A stretch of DNA of 8,736 nucleotides. It comes from an uncultured Prochlorococcus sp. GTDB lineage: Bacteria; Cyanobacteriota; Cyanobacteriia; PCC-6307; Cyanobiaceae. The stretch is taken from assembly GCA_902615165.1 (NCBI GenBank), contig CACMNZ010000021.1:1-8736 (forward strand). Reading direction: 5' to 3'. Made by a program: the position numbers and the translations under genes. Shown here in pieces: positions 1 through 6,754 of this stretch. Below the pieces are notes generated by a model. That model made no database searches. It had not been told where the DNA came from and saw only the letters and a program-made list of their open reading frames with translations. The stretch's first letter is position 1, and each line of letters opens with the position of its first letter.

Positions 1-1
1 G

Positions 2-457
2 ATGAATAATCTCATAAATACTGATTTGATAACTGATTTGAAAAATTGGATTAAAAGTGGGAAGTCCTTTTTGGGGATATGTTTAGGACTCCAACTGCTT
101 TTTGAAACTAGTGATGAAGGAAAAGTTCAAGGGCTTGGGATCATAAAAGGAAAAATTCAAAAAATACCCAATATTATTAACCAGAGGATCCCACACATGG
201 GTTGGTGCCAACTTTTACCTACAAAAAAAAATACTTTATTTGGGATTGAAGAATTAAATAATTGGGTCTATTTTGTACATTCCTATCATGCAATCCCAGA
301 TGACTTAAATATTATTGCAGCTCAGGTTGATTATGGCTCTGAAAAATTAACTGCAATGATTGAGAATGATAATTTATTGGCATGTCAATTTCATCCTGAA
401 AAATCGGGAAAAACCGGTGAAAAACTTTTGAGAAGATGGCTGATTAATATTCAATAA
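2..457 (+). CDS. hisH: Imidazole glycerol phosphate synthase, glutaminase subunit HisH (5' end cut by the window)
   Basis: This is the class I glutamine amidotransferase subunit of IGP synthase. It hydrolyses glutamine and passes ammonia to HisF for the fifth step of histidine synthesis in the cytosol. The visible 151 residues hold the nucleophile elbow GICLGLQLL (Cys at visible residue 27) and the C-terminal QFHPEKSG, which supplies the catalytic His131 and Glu133. The family is about 200 residues long and normally begins with a GxGN-type segment and a PGVGAF-type oxyanion strand. Both are missing here because they lie before the window, so the ATG at position 2 is an internal Met (it sits where a family member reads 'GxGAFxxAMxxL'). 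The reading frame is intact to its TAA, and rsmD starts 13 bases later. HisF is not in the window. The identification is firm and only the true start is unseen. Confidence 0.95.
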   Translation: MNNLINTDLITDLKNWIKSGKSFLGICLGLQLLFETSDEGKVQGLGIIKGKIQKIPNIINQRIPHMGWCQLLPTKKNTLFGIEELNNWVYFVHSYHAIPDDLNIIAAQVDYGSEKLTAMIENDNLLACQFHPEKSGKTGEKLLRRWLINIQ

Positions 458-470
458 CAAATGCTTAGAG

Positions 471-1070
471 ATGAAAACTAACTTAAGATTAATAGGTGGT
501 AAAAAACTCCAAAGTCCATATATTTCTCATACTAGACCTACAACTTTGAGAGTAAGAGAGGCCATATTTAACATATTGAAAGATAGAGTTGAAAATAGTA
601 ACTGGTTAGATTTATTTAGTGGAACAGGGGCAATATCTTGTGAAGCTTATAATCACGGGGCAAGCAAAATAATTGCAATTGAAAAAAACAAAATCAACTC
701 AAAAATTTGCTTAGAAAATTTACTCTCGTTGGAGAATATTGATAATAGGAGAAATGATATCGAAGTTATTTGTAAAGACGTTTTGAAATGGACAAAACCT
801 AGTTATGAGAGAAACTTATTATCTAGAAATATGGATTTAAACAAGTTAAAATTTGATTTTGTTTATCTAGATCCTCCATACGATGTGGATTTCCATGAAT
901 TAGTTTTAAACCAATTATTTAATTGTAATCTTTTAAAAAAAGATTCAACAGTTATTTGTGAACATTCTCCAAACCTATTTATTAAAAAAAGTACTTTGTG
1001 GGAAACTATAGATGTAAGAAATTATGGACAGTCAAGATTAACATTTTTAATCAATGTCCAGCATCCCTGA
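471..1070 (+). CDS. rsmD: 16S rRNA (guanine(966)-N2)-methyltransferase RsmD
   Basis: This is a SAM-dependent Rossmann-fold methyltransferase, expected to make m2G966 in 16S rRNA during small-subunit assembly. Its 199 residues match the usual RsmD length of about 200. Visible signatures are the N-terminal GGKKLQSP and [16 protein letters not shown] (residues 21-36), typical of RsmD. The SAM-binding motif I is LDLFSGTGA (46-54), and the catalytic motif IV is DPPY (134-137), within [11 protein letters not shown]. The ATG start lies 13 bases after hisH, with a purine-rich TTAGAG just upstream; an earlier ATG at 461 meets a stop after six codons. The last seven codons and the stop overlap the end of the oppositely oriented petG. 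Function is inferred from the family; the fold and family call are secure. Confidence 0.93.
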   Translation: MKTNLRLIGGKKLQSPYISHTRPTTLRVREAIFNILKDRVENSNWLDLFSGTGAISCEAYNHGASKIIAIEKNKINSKICLENLLSLENIDNRRNDIEVICKDVLKWTKPSYERNLLSRNMDLNKLKFDFVYLDPPYDVDFHELVLNQLFNCNLLKKDSTVICEHSPNLFIKKSTLWETIDVRNYGQSRLTFLINVQHP

Positions 1071-1166
1071 GCCTCTCCTGTATTGATTCCATGCACTTAC
1101 GAATAATCCAAGAAGAGTTATTGGGACTAAACCTAAAACAATTCCACATAGAAGAGGCTCGATCAT
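1047..1166 (-). CDS. petG: Cytochrome b6f complex subunit 5, PetG
   Basis: Read on the minus strand, this 39-residue frame starts [18 protein letters not shown] and ends [10 protein letters not shown]. That is a near-canonical PetG: short N-terminal MIEPLL, one transmembrane helix (about residues 4-25), then the conserved QYRRG. PetG is an essential small subunit of the cytochrome b6f complex in thylakoid membranes, which passes electrons from plastoquinol to plastocyanin or cytochrome c6. An AAGG at 1174-1177 (minus strand) lies 7 bases before the ATG and serves as the ribosome binding site. The gene converges on rsmD: its TAA is read on the opposite strand as the Leu193 codon of rsmD, so the two overlap by 24 bases with codons in register. 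It is divergent from cytM. At 39 codons it falls below common ORF length cut-offs and is easily missed. I consider it certain from sequence likeness. Confidence 0.96.
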   Translation of the reverse strand: MIEPLLCGIVLGLVPITLLGLFVSAWNQYRRGSGMLDID

Positions 1167-1221
1167 TTTTTTGCCTTTTTTGAATTTCTTATTCACAATT
1201 GTTACATAGAGACTATTTTTT
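1167..1221. promoter_or_regulatory. Divergent control region between petG and cytM
   Basis: These 55 bases separate the start codons of petG (minus) and cytM (plus), so promoters and ribosome sites for both must lie here or extend into the coding regions. A perfect 8-bp palindrome, ACAATTGT, sits at 1195-1202 near the middle. For the plus strand one could read TTGCCT (1171-1176), 17 bases, CACAAT (1194-1199), each 4 of 6 to the sigma70 boxes. An alternative is TTGAAT (1180-1185), 17 bases, TACATA (1203-1208). That second pair would put the start point after the AGAGA (1208-1212) that looks like the cytM ribosome site. In DNA this AT-rich such matches arise by chance, so the individual boxes are weak. 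That the region is regulatory follows from gene layout. Confidence 0.45.
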
Positions 1222-1608
1222 GTGTCAACATCTTCATCAACTGCAGCAGAAAGAGACTTTAAGAGAGAATTCTTAAAAATTGTTTTTGTTGTGTTTGGAG
1301 TTTTATTGATTTGTTTTTCTATATTTTTCGTAAGTCATCATGAAAATAACAAATATATTATTGAAACTCTTGAGCTTAATGGCTCTGCTAAGGAAGGAGA
1401 TGCTCTTTTTAAGATAAATTGTGTTGGATGTCATGGAATTACAGCAAGAGGATTAGTGGGGCCAGACTTGCACTCAATAACTCAACGTTTGAATGATAAA
1501 GAGATAATAAAACAAGTTACTGGAGGCCTTACTCCTCCTATGCCAAGTTTTGAAATTGATCCTGTAAATATGTCCAATTTATTAAAATATCTCCATAGCC
1601 TTGAATGA
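1222..1608 (+). CDS. cytM: Membrane-anchored class I cytochrome c, CytM-like
   Basis: This 128-residue mono-heme cytochrome c has a hydrophilic N-terminus of about 18 residues and one hydrophobic segment (about 19-38). That segment is probably an uncleaved anchor holding the heme domain on the lumenal or periplasmic side. The heme-binding CVGCH spans 67-71, followed by GPDL (80-83) and PPMPSF, where Met107 is the likely sixth iron ligand. Length, anchor and single heme fit cyanobacterial cytochrome cM, a protein tied to respiratory or stress-related electron flow whose exact role is still disputed. The GTG start is chosen because an AGAGA lies 9 bases upstream and no ATG precedes the anchor in frame. 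It is divergent from petG, and its TGA overlaps the next ATG (ATGA). The heme cytochrome call is certain; the CytM assignment rather than another small cytochrome is likely. Confidence 0.85.
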   Translation: MSTSSSTAAERDFKREFLKIVFVVFGVLLICFSIFFVSHHENNKYIIETLELNGSAKEGDALFKINCVGCHGITARGLVGPDLHSITQRLNDKEIIKQVTGGLTPPMPSFEIDPVNMSNLLKYLHSLE

Positions 1609-2354
1609 TTTTGGGAAAAATTTTTACTAATTTAAAGGTAATTTTAGTTGAACCTAATGGCCCTTTAAATGTAGGAAGCGTTGCTAGATTATGCAGCAAT
1701 TTTGAAGTTGATGAATTAAGAATTGTTTCTCCTAAATGCGACATATTTTCTTTAGACGCAAAAAAAATGGCCCTTAAAGGTCAAAAATTTCTTAAACATT
1801 GTAAGATTTTTGATGATCTTCAAAAAGCAATTTTTGATTGTGATTTGGTTCTAGCGTCTTGTGGAAGGATTGATGTAAATAAAGATTCATTATTTGTATC
1901 TTCTGAAGATATATTTGATTGGACTTTATCCTTTAAGAAGATTAATAATTTAGCAATTATATTTGGAAGAGAAGATAGAGGTTTAACTAACAGTGAATTG
2001 CTTCTAGCAAATAAAACTTTTAATATTCCAACTTCTCATAATAATCCTTCATTAAATCTTTCTCACGCTGTTTCAATAGTTTTGTATGAGTTAAATAAGT
2101 CTTCTAAAAAGAATTTAAATAATGAATTAAAAGTTTTTAACTTAGCATCGTCGAGAGATGTGCATGAAACATTTATGGAGATAGAAGAAATGCTTTTGCG
2201 AGTTGGATATCTCTTAAAACATACCTCCAAGGTAAAAATCAGTAAATTTAAGAATTTTATTTTGAGGGCAAATACATCAAAGCACGAAATAAATGTTTTA
2301 AGAGGAATAGTCCATCAAATAAACTGGTTTTTGAACAATTCAAAAAATAATTAA
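1605..2354 (+). CDS. SPOUT-family RNA methyltransferase, TrmJ type (TrmH family group 1)
   Basis: This is a 249-residue SAM-dependent RNA methyltransferase with the deep-knot SPOUT fold. The three family motifs are visible: NVGSVAR (22-28), IFGREDRGLTNSEL (119-132), and IPTSHNNPSLNLSHAVSIVLYE starting at residue 141. The early N22-R28 and the 'SLNLSHAV' form of motif 3 match the TrmJ (YfhQ/LasT) branch, whose characterised members 2'-O-methylate position 32 of tRNA. Substrate here is inferred from the branch and could differ. The C-terminal part (about 165-249) resembles the helical extension of TrmJ. The ATG overlaps the cytM TGA, which implies translational coupling, although the two products have no obvious shared job. 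A weak hairpin and T-rich run follow the stop. Confidence 0.85.
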   Translation: MILGKIFTNLKVILVEPNGPLNVGSVARLCSNFEVDELRIVSPKCDIFSLDAKKMALKGQKFLKHCKIFDDLQKAIFDCDLVLASCGRIDVNKDSLFVSSEDIFDWTLSFKKINNLAIIFGREDRGLTNSELLLANKTFNIPTSHNNPSLNLSHAVSIVLYELNKSSKKNLNNELKVFNLASSRDVHETFMEIEEMLLRVGYLLKHTSKVKISKFKNFILRANTSKHEINVLRGIVHQINWFLNNSKNN

Positions 2355-2400
2355 GGAAGTATAAATTTGATTAGTTATTACTCACTTCTTGTTTTAATTT
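2354..2400 (+). terminator. Weak terminator-like hairpin after the methyltransferase gene
   Basis: AGGAAGT (2354-2360) can pair with ACTTCTT (2384-2390) in a 7-bp stem with one G-U pair, and the stem is followed by GTTTTAATTT. The 23-base loop can close further through ATAA (2361-2364) with TTAT (2375-2378). The stem is AT-rich and the T-run is interrupted, so it is a poor intrinsic terminator by standard rules. Its place just after a stop codon, ahead of the largest gap in the window, is the main support. Confidence 0.28.
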
Positions 2401-2475
2401 GATAGGGATATTTACTAAAAACATTTTCTGAAGTAACATCTATTGATTATTTGAATATTTAAGAAAACTAAAACT
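2401..2475 (+). promoter_or_regulatory. Possible chlI promoter and leader
   Basis: The 121-base gap before chlI is the longest in the window and contains no plausible small gene on either strand. A sigma70-like pair is present: TTTACT (2411-2416), a 17-base spacer, then TAACAT (2434-2439), each matching 4 of 6 consensus positions. It would give a leader of about 30 bases. No clear ribosome binding site precedes the GTG, which is common in Prochlorococcus-like genomes. In AT-rich DNA this could be chance, so the call rests mainly on the gap being where a new transcript would be expected. Confidence 0.3.
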
Positions 2476-3564
2476 GTGCCTACAACAAAGAAAAGAAGAG
2501 TTTTCCCCTTTACAGCTGTAATTGGCCAAGAAGAAATGAAATTAGCACTCTTGTTAAATGTTATTGATCCAAGAATTGGAGGCGTGATGATAATGGGTGA
2601 TAGAGGTACCGGAAAGTCCACTACAATCAGAGCCTTAGCTGATTTGTTGCCAGCAATTGATGTTGTTAAAGACGATCCATATAATAGTTCTCTAGTCGAT
2701 CCTGATTTACAAAGTAAAGAAGTTTTGGAAAAAATTACTCAAGGAGAAAATCTAGAGAGTATTCAAAAACAAGTGCCTATGGTTGACTTGCCTTTAGGAG
2801 CTACTGAAGACAGACTTTGTGGAACCATTGATATAGAGAAGGCTTTGAGTGAAGGTGTTAAGGCATTTGAACCAGGGTTATTAGCAAAAGCTAATAGGGG
2901 TTTATTATATGTTGATGAAGTGAATTTACTTGATGATCATTTAGTTGACGTACTTTTAGATTCGGCTGCTTCAGGATGGAATACAGTTGAAAGGGAGGGA
3001 GTATCAGTTCGACACCCTGCTAGATTTGTCCTTATTGGTTCAGGCAATCCAGAAGAAGGTGAATTAAGGCCTCAATTATTAGATAGGTTTGGAATGAGTG
3101 TTGAGGTTAAGACAGTTAGAGATGCTGAATTAAGAGTTCAGGTTGTAGATCAAAGAACTTCTTTTGACGATAATCCTGATAAGTTTTCATTGAGTGTTGA
3201 GAAACAACAGGATGAACTGCAACAAAAGGTTATTAAAGCACAAGAAATATTAAATTCTGTTCAAATGGATGATGACCTAAGATTGAATATTTCTGCAATC
3301 TGCGGAGAACTAGATGTTGATGGTTTACGTGGAGATATTGTTACAAATCGATCGGCAAGGGCAATTGCAGCATTTGAGGGAAGAACTGAAGTTCAAGAAG
3401 ATGACATAGCAAGGGTTATTTCTTGTTCTTTAAGACATAGACTAAGAAAAGATCCCTTAGAACAAGTTGATTCAGGTGAAAAGGTTATTCAAGCTTTTTG
3501 TAAAGTATTTGATTTAGATGAAAAAGAAAATCTTTCAAAATTTCAATTGTCTGGTGAAGCATAA
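2476..3564 (+). CDS. chlI: Magnesium chelatase ATPase subunit I, ChlI
   Basis: ChlI is the AAA+ ATPase subunit of Mg-chelatase. With ChlD it forms a ring complex that drives ChlH to insert Mg2+ into protoporphyrin IX, the first committed step of chlorophyll synthesis. The 362 residues match the family length. Near the start is [16 protein letters not shown], then Walker [10 protein letters not shown] (41-49). Walker B is [10 protein letters not shown] (143-152), and the sensor/arginine-finger segment [19 protein letters not shown] spans 188-206, with Arg204 the likely finger. The C-terminal helical part has [22 protein letters not shown], the usual sensor 2 region. The GTG start gives the N-terminus expected for cyanobacterial ChlI; the next in-frame Met (21) would cut into the conserved fold. 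ruvC begins 5 bases after the stop, so the two are probably co-transcribed. There is no sign of damage. Confidence 0.97.
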   Translation: MPTTKKRRVFPFTAVIGQEEMKLALLLNVIDPRIGGVMIMGDRGTGKSTTIRALADLLPAIDVVKDDPYNSSLVDPDLQSKEVLEKITQGENLESIQKQVPMVDLPLGATEDRLCGTIDIEKALSEGVKAFEPGLLAKANRGLLYVDEVNLLDDHLVDVLLDSAASGWNTVEREGVSVRHPARFVLIGSGNPEEGELRPQLLDRFGMSVEVKTVRDAELRVQVVDQRTSFDDNPDKFSLSVEKQQDELQQKVIKAQEILNSVQMDDDLRLNISAICGELDVDGLRGDIVTNRSARAIAAFEGRTEVQEDDIARVISCSLRHRLRKDPLEQVDSGEKVIQAFCKVFDLDEKENLSKFQLSGEA

Positions 3565-3569
3565 TAACA

Positions 3570-4043
3570 GTGAGAATAATTGGGATTGACCCTGGATTAG
3601 CTAGAGTTGGTTATGGAATAATTGAGATAGAAAATGAAAGAAAGATATTATTAGATTGTGGTGTTATTGAGACAGGTAAAGATAAAAAAGAAGAAGATAG
3701 ACTTTATGAGATATTCCAAGATCTTAATCAATTAATAAATCATTGGAACCCAACTGCAGCGGCAGTAGAAAAATTTTTCTTTTACAGGTCAAGCACTACC
3801 ATTAGTGTGGTGCAGGCCAGAGGCGTGATTATGATGGTATTGGCCTCTAAAAAAATTGATGTTAGTGAGTACGCACCTGCTCAGATAAAATTAACAATTG
3901 CTGGATCTGGAAAGGCATCTAAGAAAGATATTCTTGATGCTGTTATGTATAACTTAGATCTTGACAAACCTCCAAAACCTGATGATTCAGCAGATGCATT
4001 GGCCATAGCACTTACAAAACTAAATGAGGATGGTTTTAACTGA
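3570..4043 (+). CDS. ruvC: Holliday junction resolvase RuvC
   Basis: RuvC is the endonuclease that cuts four-way DNA junctions symmetrically after RuvAB branch migration, late in homologous recombination and repair. The 157 residues match the family (E. coli RuvC is 173). The four acidic metal ligands of this RNase H-like fold are all visible: Asp7 in [12 protein letters not shown], Glu67 in AVEKFFF, and Asp139 and Asp142 in [10 protein letters not shown]. The GTG start is fixed by the motif itself, since Asp7 must lie in the first strand and the upstream chlI stop is only 5 bases away. The cyclo-ligase gene follows after 9 bases. ruvA and ruvB are not in the window. Confidence 0.97.
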   Translation: MRIIGIDPGLARVGYGIIEIENERKILLDCGVIETGKDKKEEDRLYEIFQDLNQLINHWNPTAAAVEKFFFYRSSTTISVVQARGVIMMVLASKKIDVSEYAPAQIKLTIAGSGKASKKDILDAVMYNLDLDKPPKPDDSADALAIALTKLNEDGFN

Positions 4044-4052
4044 AAATTTAAT

Positions 4053-4610
4053 ATGACGATCTTTGAAAAGAAGAAATTGGAGAGGGATAGTTTTAGAAAA
4101 CTAAGAGATGGGATTTCTCTTAATCAAAGAGAAAATGTAGAAAAAAATGTAAGATTATATATTGATTCATTAATTAAGGGATATAAAAATATTGGTTATA
4201 TAGCCATATATTGGCCTCTAAAAAATGAAGTTGATTTAAGAAGTCTTAAGAAAAAATTTACTTTAGCTTTGCCTAGATGTGAAGGTAAAAAAGAGTTGTT
4301 ATTTTATCCATGGGACGAAAAACCTCTTACCAAAGACTTTGAGGGGATACTAAGTCCAAATAACTCTCCCCCATTAAGTCATTTTCAGATAAGCATGATC
4401 TTTGTACCATGTCTTTCCGTTGATAAAAATTTAACAAGATTAGGTTATGGAGGAGGTTATTTTGATAAATTAAGGAGAGATAATGCTTGGAGAAATGTTC
4501 CATGCATTGGAGTATTAACTTCTAATTGTGTAAGTACGTTTACATTAACCAGAGCTGAGTGGGATATTCCTTTATCGGGCTTTATCACAGAAAAAGAAAT
4601 ATTTGTATAA
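4053..4610 (+). CDS. 5-formyltetrahydrofolate cyclo-ligase (5,10-methenyl-THF synthetase)
   Basis: This enzyme converts 5-formyl-THF to 5,10-methenyl-THF with ATP, returning a stored or inhibitory folate to one-carbon metabolism in the cytosol. The 185 residues fit the family. The signature RLGYGGGYFD (129-138) is the phosphate/folate-binding loop. IYWPLKNEVD (about 52-61) is the substrate-binding strand, and EWDIPLSGFITE near the C-terminus is the family's closing motif. Basic residues in the N-terminal KKKLERDSFRKLR segment resemble the usual lysine/arginine-rich ATP-binding start. The ATG lies 9 bases after ruvC without a strong ribosome site. Symbols such as ygfA or fau are used for relatives; none is standard in cyanobacteria, so none is given. 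Confidence 0.93.
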   Translation: MTIFEKKKLERDSFRKLRDGISLNQRENVEKNVRLYIDSLIKGYKNIGYIAIYWPLKNEVDLRSLKKKFTLALPRCEGKKELLFYPWDEKPLTKDFEGILSPNNSPPLSHFQISMIFVPCLSVDKNLTRLGYGGGYFDKLRRDNAWRNVPCIGVLTSNCVSTFTLTRAEWDIPLSGFITEKEIFV

Positions 4611-4649
4611 TAGAAGATTCATAAAGTGATTAATTTATAGTTTTAAAAA

Positions 4650-5069
4650 ATGGAAAATCAGGAAAAATACAATAATTTATCAAGATTAGTAGAAAAGTTA
4701 AAGAAATCAGATGATCCAAAAAGAAAATATGAATACATTTTGTGGTTAGGTAAAAAATTGAAAGAACCAGATAATGAAATCCTTGTTGAAGAAAATAAAG
4801 TTAAAGGATGCGTTTCAGAAGTTTTTGTTAAGGCAAATATTAAAGGCGGCAAATTATTTTGGGAAGGATATTCTGATGCCCTAATAACCAAGGGTTTATT
4901 AGCATTTTTAATTACTGGGTTAAATGAATTAACACCAAATGAAGTTATTAAAATAGATAAGAAATTTATTGAAGATACTGGCTTGAGATCAAGCTTAACT
5001 CCTTCTCGGTCAAATGGTTTTTTAAACATATTGTTGAAAATGCAGTCTCAAGCAAATGAATTTTTGTAG
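4650..5069 (+). CDS. sufE: Cysteine desulfuration protein SufE
   Basis: SufE accepts sulfane sulfur from the cysteine desulfurase SufS and hands it to the SufBCD scaffold for Fe-S cluster assembly, the main Fe-S route in cyanobacteria. The 139 residues match SufE. The acceptor Cys54 sits in VKGCVSEVFV, the family motif (KGCxSxVW in most members, with Phe in place of Trp here). Downstream are LFWEGYSDALITKGLLAFLI and the C-terminal segment LRSSLTPSRSNGFLNIL, both typical. A TATAGT (4636-4641) lies only 8 bases before the ATG. If it is a -10 box, transcription would start almost at the start codon. No sufS or sufBCD gene is near. The gene sits 39 bases after the cyclo-ligase and 44 before hom. 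Confidence 0.94.
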   Translation: MENQEKYNNLSRLVEKLKKSDDPKRKYEYILWLGKKLKEPDNEILVEENKVKGCVSEVFVKANIKGGKLFWEGYSDALITKGLLAFLITGLNELTPNEVIKIDKKFIEDTGLRSSLTPSRSNGFLNILLKMQSQANEFL

Positions 5070-5113
5070 GCCTAATAATATAAAATTAAACTCAAAGTTA
5101 AAAGAGATAAAAA

Positions 5114-6415
5114 ATGAGAAAATGCAAAATTGGGATTATAGGTTTTGGAACTGTAGGTTCAGGGATTTATAAAATATTAAGTTCTGAAGTTGATTCTCAT
5201 CCAATTCTAAAAGAAATAGAAATTGCAAAAATAGCAGTTAGAGATCTTAATAAAAAAAGGGATATTGAGCTAGATAAAAATTTATTAACTGATGATCCAT
5301 ATAAATTAATTAATGACCCCTCTATAGATGTAATTGTTGAAGTAATGGGTGGGGTTGATTTAGCGAAAGATATTATTCTGGAATCATTAAAACTAGGTAA
5401 ATCTGTTGTTACAGCAAATAAAGCAGTCATTGCAAGATATGGAGAAGAAATATATAAAACTGCATCTAAAGAAGGACTTTATATATTGTCAGAGGCGGCA
5501 GTTTGCGGGGGGATTCCTATAATTGAACCCTTAAAAAGATCATTAAAAAGTAACAGCATAAAAAAAATGGTTGGAATAATAAATGGCACAACAAATTTTA
5601 TTCTTTCAAAGATGACAAATGAAAAAGCTGATTACAAGGAGACCTTAAAATTAGCCCAAAGCCTTGGGTATGCAGAATTTGATCCAACTGCTGATGTTGA
5701 GGGCCATGATGCAGCTGATAAGATTTCAATTCTTAGTGAACTTGCATTTGGAGGGAAAATTAAAAGAGAGGAGATTCATTCTGAGGGCATTAGTAAAATT
5801 AATCTAAAGGATATCGAATATGCCAATAAATTAGGGTTTGAAATAAAACTTTTAGCGCTCTCCGAAAGGGGACAAATTAATAGTAATGATTCACTCGCTT
5901 TAAATATTTGGGTAGGACCTTCTTTGATTCCAAAATCTCATCCATTGTCAACAGTTAAGGGGGTTAATAATGCCTTATTGATTGAGGCCGATCCTCTTGG
6001 AGAAATAATGTTATATGGTCCAGGTGCAGGGAGTGGCCCAACTGCGGCATCAGTAGTATCAGATATATTAAATCTGCACGCTGCCTCAGTAAAAAATAAT
6101 AATTCAATCGATCCATTATTATCTTTTGATTTCTGGAGAAACTGCCATATAATAAGTTCCTCACAAATAAATAAAAAAAATTACCTTAGAATAATTTGTC
6201 TTGATAGTCCAGGTGTCATAGGAAAGATTGGAGATATTTTTGGAAAGAATAATGTATCAATTGAATCAATTGTTCAACTTGATGCTAGTGAGGACAAAGC
6301 TGAAATTGTCGTTATTACTCATGAGGTGAATAATGGGGATTTTGAGAGATCGAAAGATGAAATAAATTCGCTGAATGAAGTCAAAATTATTGCAAGTCAA
6401 TTAAGTTGTATTTAA
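5114..6415 (+). CDS. hom: Homoserine dehydrogenase with C-terminal ACT domain
   Basis: This enzyme reduces aspartate semialdehyde to homoserine with NAD(P)H, the branch point toward threonine, methionine and isoleucine. At 433 residues it is the stand-alone form with a regulatory tail, not fused to aspartokinase. The dinucleotide-binding loop GFGTVGSG spans 10-17 and TANKAVIA begins at 100. The GIINGTTNFIL segment begins at 154, and AEFDPTADVEGHDAADK spans 187-203. Glu188, Asp199 and Lys203 have the same spacing as the substrate-binding and catalytic Glu208, Asp219 and Lys223 of the yeast enzyme. An ACT domain runs from about 357 (YLRIICLDSPGVIGKIG) to the end and suggests feedback control by an amino acid, probably threonine. 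AAAAGAGA just before the ATG is the ribosome site. Confidence 0.97.
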   Translation: MRKCKIGIIGFGTVGSGIYKILSSEVDSHPILKEIEIAKIAVRDLNKKRDIELDKNLLTDDPYKLINDPSIDVIVEVMGGVDLAKDIILESLKLGKSVVTANKAVIARYGEEIYKTASKEGLYILSEAAVCGGIPIIEPLKRSLKSNSIKKMVGIINGTTNFILSKMTNEKADYKETLKLAQSLGYAEFDPTADVEGHDAADKISILSELAFGGKIKREEIHSEGISKINLKDIEYANKLGFEIKLLALSERGQINSNDSLALNIWVGPSLIPKSHPLSTVKGVNNALLIEADPLGEIMLYGPGAGSGPTAASVVSDILNLHAASVKNNNSIDPLLSFDFWRNCHIISSSQINKKNYLRIICLDSPGVIGKIGDIFGKNNVSIESIVQLDASEDKAEIVVITHEVNNGDFERSKDEINSLNEVKIIASQLSCI

Positions 6416-6464
6416 AAAAATAGTTTGCAAATTTCTTTATAGCTTGGTAAACCGAAGAAAGTAA

Positions 6465-6737
6465 GTGTTTGGTTTTAGCACCTTAATGATTCATTCAAAA
6501 TTATTAGATAATAATAATGCAAAAAATAATTTAATTTTTTCTGAAAACCTTTATAAAGGAGCTTGTGTAAAAATTAAAAATAGCAATAAGACTTTTCAAG
6601 TAATTGGTTTAAATAAAGGTAAAGAAATTTGTTGGGTGAGAGAGTGGCCTTTTGGTTGTAATTCTAAAAAAACATTTGCTTTAGAAATTAGTCAAGTAAC
6701 CTTACAAATTTTCTGCTCAAATAATTCTTCAGAATAA
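6465..6737 (+). CDS. Small protein of unknown function, YodC/DUF2158-like pattern
   Basis: I do not recognise a named gene. The 90 residues have an Asn/Lys-rich N-terminus (1-28) followed by a beta-rich block. That block reads GACVKIKNSNKTFQVIGL (32-49), then EICWVREWPFGC (54-65) and KKTFALEISQVTLQ (68-81). The pattern 'G-x-x-V-x-(I/L)-K...F-x-V...C-W...F-x-L...(V/L)' resembles small SH3-like barrel proteins of the YodC/DUF2158 kind, but this is by eye. Cysteines are at 34, 56, 65 and 84. There is no signal peptide or membrane helix. The GTG start has AAGAAAG upstream; an in-frame ATG at 6486 (codon 8) is the alternative and has no ribosome site. The gene lies 49 bases after hom and 17 before the ABC lipoprotein. 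The unbroken frame, codon use like its neighbours and tight packing support a real gene. Confidence 0.75.
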   Translation: MFGFSTLMIHSKLLDNNNAKNNLIFSENLYKGACVKIKNSNKTFQVIGLNKGKEICWVREWPFGCNSKKTFALEISQVTLQIFCSNNSSE

Positions 6738-6754
6738 TTAAGAACTAAGGAAAT

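Noticed and set aside
998..1183. 61-codon plus-strand frame overlapping the end of rsmD and continuing past it
   Set aside because: It lies opposite petG, whose protein is unmistakable, and in another frame over rsmD. Its product resembles nothing and has no ribosome site.
2415..2621. 68-codon minus-strand frame spanning the chlI upstream gap and the start of chlI
   Set aside because: About two thirds is antisense to the conserved ChlI N-terminus and Walker A region, with no recognisable protein. It is a shadow frame.
4658..5029. 123-codon minus-strand frame
   Set aside because: It is entirely antisense to sufE, which has all family motifs. The translation is Ser/Phe-rich in the way expected of the complement of an AT-rich gene.
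5964..6164. 66-codon minus-strand frame inside hom
   Set aside because: It is antisense to a conserved enzyme, short, and without a plausible product.
6416..6464. Terminator after hom
   Set aside because: Only a short interrupted pairing around GGTAAACC was seen and no T-run follows it, so a terminator cannot be supported.
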